Shown one piece after another: positions 5,286 through 6,851 of a stretch of DNA of 6,851 nucleotides. This DNA is from Rhodospirillales bacterium (GTDB lineage Bacteria; Pseudomonadota; Alphaproteobacteria; Rhodospirillales; Defluviicoccaceae), in NCBI GenBank assembly GCA_030622775.1, contig JAUXFS010000098.1:1-6851 (forward strand). The letters are read 5' to 3'. Made by a program: the position numbers and the translations under genes. The notes beneath the pieces are model-generated. The model was not told where the DNA came from and did not search any database. It saw only the letters and a list, made by a program, of their open reading frames with translations. The first letter of the stretch is position 1; every line of letters starts with the position of its first letter.

Positions 5286-6392
5286 TCAGTGCACTTCGGC
5301 GCGAAGTTTCTGGCGAAAGACGTCGATCGGCACCGGGCGCCCGCCGGAGTCGTCCGTCCACCAGAATTGCCAACCATTGCACGCCGGCGCGTTCTGGACG
5401 CGGGCGCCGACCTGGTGGATCGAGCCGCGGAAATCGCCGGTGGCGATCGACCCGTCGGCGGCGACCCGGGCCGCGTAGCGGCGGCGTTGGTCGTAAAGAA
5501 CATCACCGGGGCGCAGCAGCCCCTGCTCGACGACCCGGCCGAACGGAATCCGCGGCTCGTCCCGTTTTCCCGGGGTGGCGAGGAGATCCCGCTCGCCGGT
5601 ATCGGGAATCGACGCGATCCTCTGCTCGGCGAGGCGAGCGTAGGCGGGATCCCTCTCGATACCGACATAGTGCCGCCCCAGCTTTCTGGCGACGGCGCCG
5701 GTGGTGCCGCTGCCGAAAAACGGGTCGAGGACGAGATCTCCGACCGATGTCGACGACAGGATGACCCGGTGCAACAGCGCCTCCGGCTTCTGGGTCGAAT
5801 GGGCCTTGCGGCCGTTCACCTTCAGCCGCTCGGCGCCGGTGCACAGGGGCAACAGCCAGTCCGAGCGCATCTGCAGGTCGTCGTTGAGGTTCTTCATCGC
5901 CTGGTAATTGAAGCGATGGCGGGCATCCTTGTCGCGGGCGCACCAGATCAGGGTCTCGTGCGCGTTGGTAAACCGCCGGCCGCGAAAATTAGGCATCGGG
6001 TTGGTCTTGCGCCAGATCACATCGTTGAGGATCCAGTAGCCCAGGTCCTGCAGAATCACCCCGATCCGGAAGATATTGTGATAGCTGCCGATCACCCACA
6101 AGGTGCCGTCGGGCTTGAGCAGGCGTCTCGCCGCGGTGAGCCATTCCCTGGTGAAATGGTCGTAGGCGGCAAAATCGTCGAATCGGTCCCAGGCCTCCCC
6201 GACACCGTCGACCCGGGTGTTGTTCGGCCTCAACAGTTCGCCATCGAGTTGCAGGTTATAGGGCGGATCGGCGAATACCATGTCCACCGATTCCTCGGGC
6301 CATGCCGCCATCACCTCGATGCAGTCGCCGACGATGACCCGGTCGGCTTCGATTCGCGTGTCTCGTTCAACCATTCCGGGAGAATGAGTCAT
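5286..6392 (-). CDS. ccrM: CcrM-type GANTC-specific DNA adenine-N6 methyltransferase
   Basis: Methylates adenine in GANTC, the orphan methyltransferase that links replication and gene expression to the cell cycle in alphaproteobacteria. The 368-residue product is close to Caulobacter CcrM (358). Order of motifs is beta-class: catalytic ADPPYN (41-46), VIGSYHNIFRIG, WRKTNPMPNFRGRRFTNAHE (target recognition), AHSTQKPEALLHRVIL, then the AdoMet-binding DPFFGSGTTG (223-232). The C-terminal CcrM-specific DNA-binding domain follows, with LRPGDVLYDQRRR, GSIHQVGA and PACNGWQFWW. The start is uncertain. ATG 6392 is the first after an in-frame stop but has no clear ribosome-binding site; ATG 6374 (M7) is the alternative, and similarity to Caulobacter begins only near I20. 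No restriction endonuclease is adjacent, consistent with an orphan enzyme. It follows rnhB on the same strand with a 69-bp gap that is rich in the enzyme's own target sites. Confidence 0.95.
   Translation of the reverse strand: MTHSPGMVERDTRIEADRVIVGDCIEVMAAWPEESVDMVFADPPYNLQLDGELLRPNNTRVDGVGEAWDRFDDFAAYDHFTREWLTAARRLLKPDGTLWVIGSYHNIFRIGVILQDLGYWILNDVIWRKTNPMPNFRGRRFTNAHETLIWCARDKDARHRFNYQAMKNLNDDLQMRSDWLLPLCTGAERLKVNGRKAHSTQKPEALLHRVILSSTSVGDLVLDPFFGSGTTGAVARKLGRHYVGIERDPAYARLAEQRIASIPDTGERDLLATPGKRDEPRIPFGRVVEQGLLRPGDVLYDQRRRYAARVAADGSIATGDFRGSIHQVGARVQNAPACNGWQFWWTDDSGGRPVPIDVFRQKLRAEVH
5293..5310 (+). terminator. Weak candidate terminator for olsB-olsA
   Basis: ACTTCG (5293-5298) and CGAAGT (5302-5307) form a perfect 6-bp stem with loop GCG, followed by TTTC. 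It lies 13 bases past the olsA stop, and inside the last codons of convergent ccrM. The stem is short and the T-run minimal. It is the only terminator-like element at this very tight convergent junction. Confidence 0.25.
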
Positions 6393-6449
6393 GGGGGATT
6401 CGTCGTCAACAATTAAATGGATTCAACGGGTTATGGTTGGAGGCGAGTC
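6386..6449 (-). promoter_or_regulatory. Cluster of four GANTC sites over the ccrM start and leader
   Basis: GAGTC (6386-6390, touching the ATG), GATTC (6397-6401), GATTC (6420-6424) and GAGTC (6445-6449) lie within 64 bp. By my hand count the whole window has about 19 GANTC sites, roughly one per 360 bp. On the minus strand a possible -10, CATAAC (6435-6430), sits between two of the sites; TTGACT (6451-6446) overlaps another but is too close to that -10 to be its -35. In Caulobacter, ccrM transcription is sensitive to methylation of GANTC sites in its leader and depends on CtrA and GcrA. A comparable autoregulatory region is my inference here. Confidence 0.5.
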
Positions 6450-6461
6450 AATATATCGGTC

Positions 6462-6851
6462 TTAAGCGTTGTTCGCACGCAAGATATTGATCACGGGTTT
6501 GAAGCTACGCCGGTGATGCGGGGTCACGCCCAGCCGCTCCAGCGCTTTCCGGTGCTCCGCCGTGCCGTAGCCGGCGTTGCGCTCCCAGCCATAGCCGGGG
6601 AACCGGCGGGCGAGATCGGCCATGATCCGGTCGCGGGTGACCTTGGCGATGATCGACGCGGCGGCAATCGACAGGCAGCGTCCGTCGCCGCCGACCACGC
6701 ATCGCGTCGGACACCGCAGTTTCGGCGCCCGATTGCCGTCGATCAGGGCCAGGTCCGGTTCCATGCCGAGATCTTCGACGGCGCGCTCCATCGCCAGCAT
6801 GGTGGCGGCGAGGATGTTTACCGAGTCGATCTCCCCGACCTCGGCGTGGCC
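6462..6851 (-). CDS. rnhB: Ribonuclease HII, partial (N-terminus outside the window)
   Basis: RNase HII cuts RNA in RNA-DNA hybrids and at single ribonucleotides in DNA, removing primers and misincorporated ribonucleotides. Only the C-terminal 129 residues are visible. The frame stays open to the right edge, where GHAEVGEIDSVNILAATMLA continues the family sequence, so the ATG at 6800 is internal and not the start. The N-terminal catalytic DEAGRG motif lies outside the window. Visible are LALIDGN with the third catalytic Asp, GDGRCLSIAAASIIAKVTRD with the fourth catalytic Asp, FPGYGWERNAGYGTAEHR, and the closing HHRRSFKPV. The C-terminus looks complete. It is transcribed toward ccrM, 69 bp ahead of it, and read-through into ccrM is plausible because I see no terminator between them. 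Confidence 0.95.
   Translation of the reverse strand, partial: GHAEVGEIDSVNILAATMLAMERAVEDLGMEPDLALIDGNRAPKLRCPTRCVVGGDGRCLSIAAASIIAKVTRDRIMADLARRFPGYGWERNAGYGTAEHRKALERLGVTPHHRRSFKPVINILRANNA

Noticed and set aside
5286..6392. Restriction-modification or phage-defence interpretation of the methyltransferase
   Set aside because: No restriction endonuclease or specificity gene is adjacent, and the CcrM-specific C-terminal domain plus the rnhB neighbour point to the housekeeping orphan enzyme.
5289..6416. Plus-strand open frame of 375 codons covering all of ccrM
   Set aside because: It is exactly antisense to a fully conserved ccrM, shows no recognisable motif, and is explained by high third-position GC suppressing stop codons on the opposite strand.
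6413..6426. Possible CtrA box TTAA-N6-TCAA before ccrM
   Set aside because: CtrA sites are TTAA-N7-TTAA; the spacing and the second half both deviate, so this could be chance in a locally AT-rich gap.
6462..6800. RNase HII beginning at ATG 6800
   Set aside because: The same frame continues to the window edge with conserved family sequence, so this ATG is internal and the gene is truncated by the window.

Overview
This window looks like ordinary core chromosome from a GC-rich alphaproteobacterium, probably Rhodospirillales-like. The evidence is a CcrM-type GANTC adenine methyltransferase next to rnhB, an olsB-olsA ornithine-lipid pair, mitochondrial-type (group I) ETF subunits, and high third-position GC throughout. 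The placement is inference from protein character only. I see no mobile element, CRISPR array, rRNA, tRNA or defence island.

Layout: 1-101 is a leader with no recognisable gene. At 102-665 (+) is a PduO-type ATP:cob(I)alamin adenosyltransferase. A 205-bp gap with operator-like inverted repeats then precedes an acyl-CoA redox operon (+): etfB (871-1620), etfA (1620-2552) and 3-hydroxybutyryl-CoA dehydrogenase hbd (2595-3470). A second gap of about 200 bp carries the likely promoter of the olsB-olsA operon (3675-5280, +), whose genes overlap by 11 bp. Convergent to it, with only 5 bp between stop codons, is ccrM (5286-6392, -). Upstream of ccrM on the same strand is rnhB, cut by the right edge of the window (6462-6851, -).

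Functionally, the left half serves acyl-CoA and corrinoid metabolism. ETF collects electrons from acyl-CoA dehydrogenases, Hbd interconverts acetoacetyl-CoA and 3-hydroxybutyryl-CoA (beta-oxidation, PHB or ethylmalonyl-CoA-type routes), and the adenosyltransferase supplies the cofactor of acyl-CoA mutases. The middle makes phosphorus-free ornithine membrane lipids. The right end joins cell-cycle DNA methylation (CcrM) with RNA-primer and ribonucleotide removal (RNase HII).

I did not find a clearly new system. The best leads are: four GANTC sites, the expected CcrM target, packed into 64 bp over the ccrM start and leader; an Asn-to-His change at a conserved active-site position of Hbd; an HX4E instead of HX4D acyltransferase motif in OlsA; and a nested palindrome and tandem repeat upstream of etfB.
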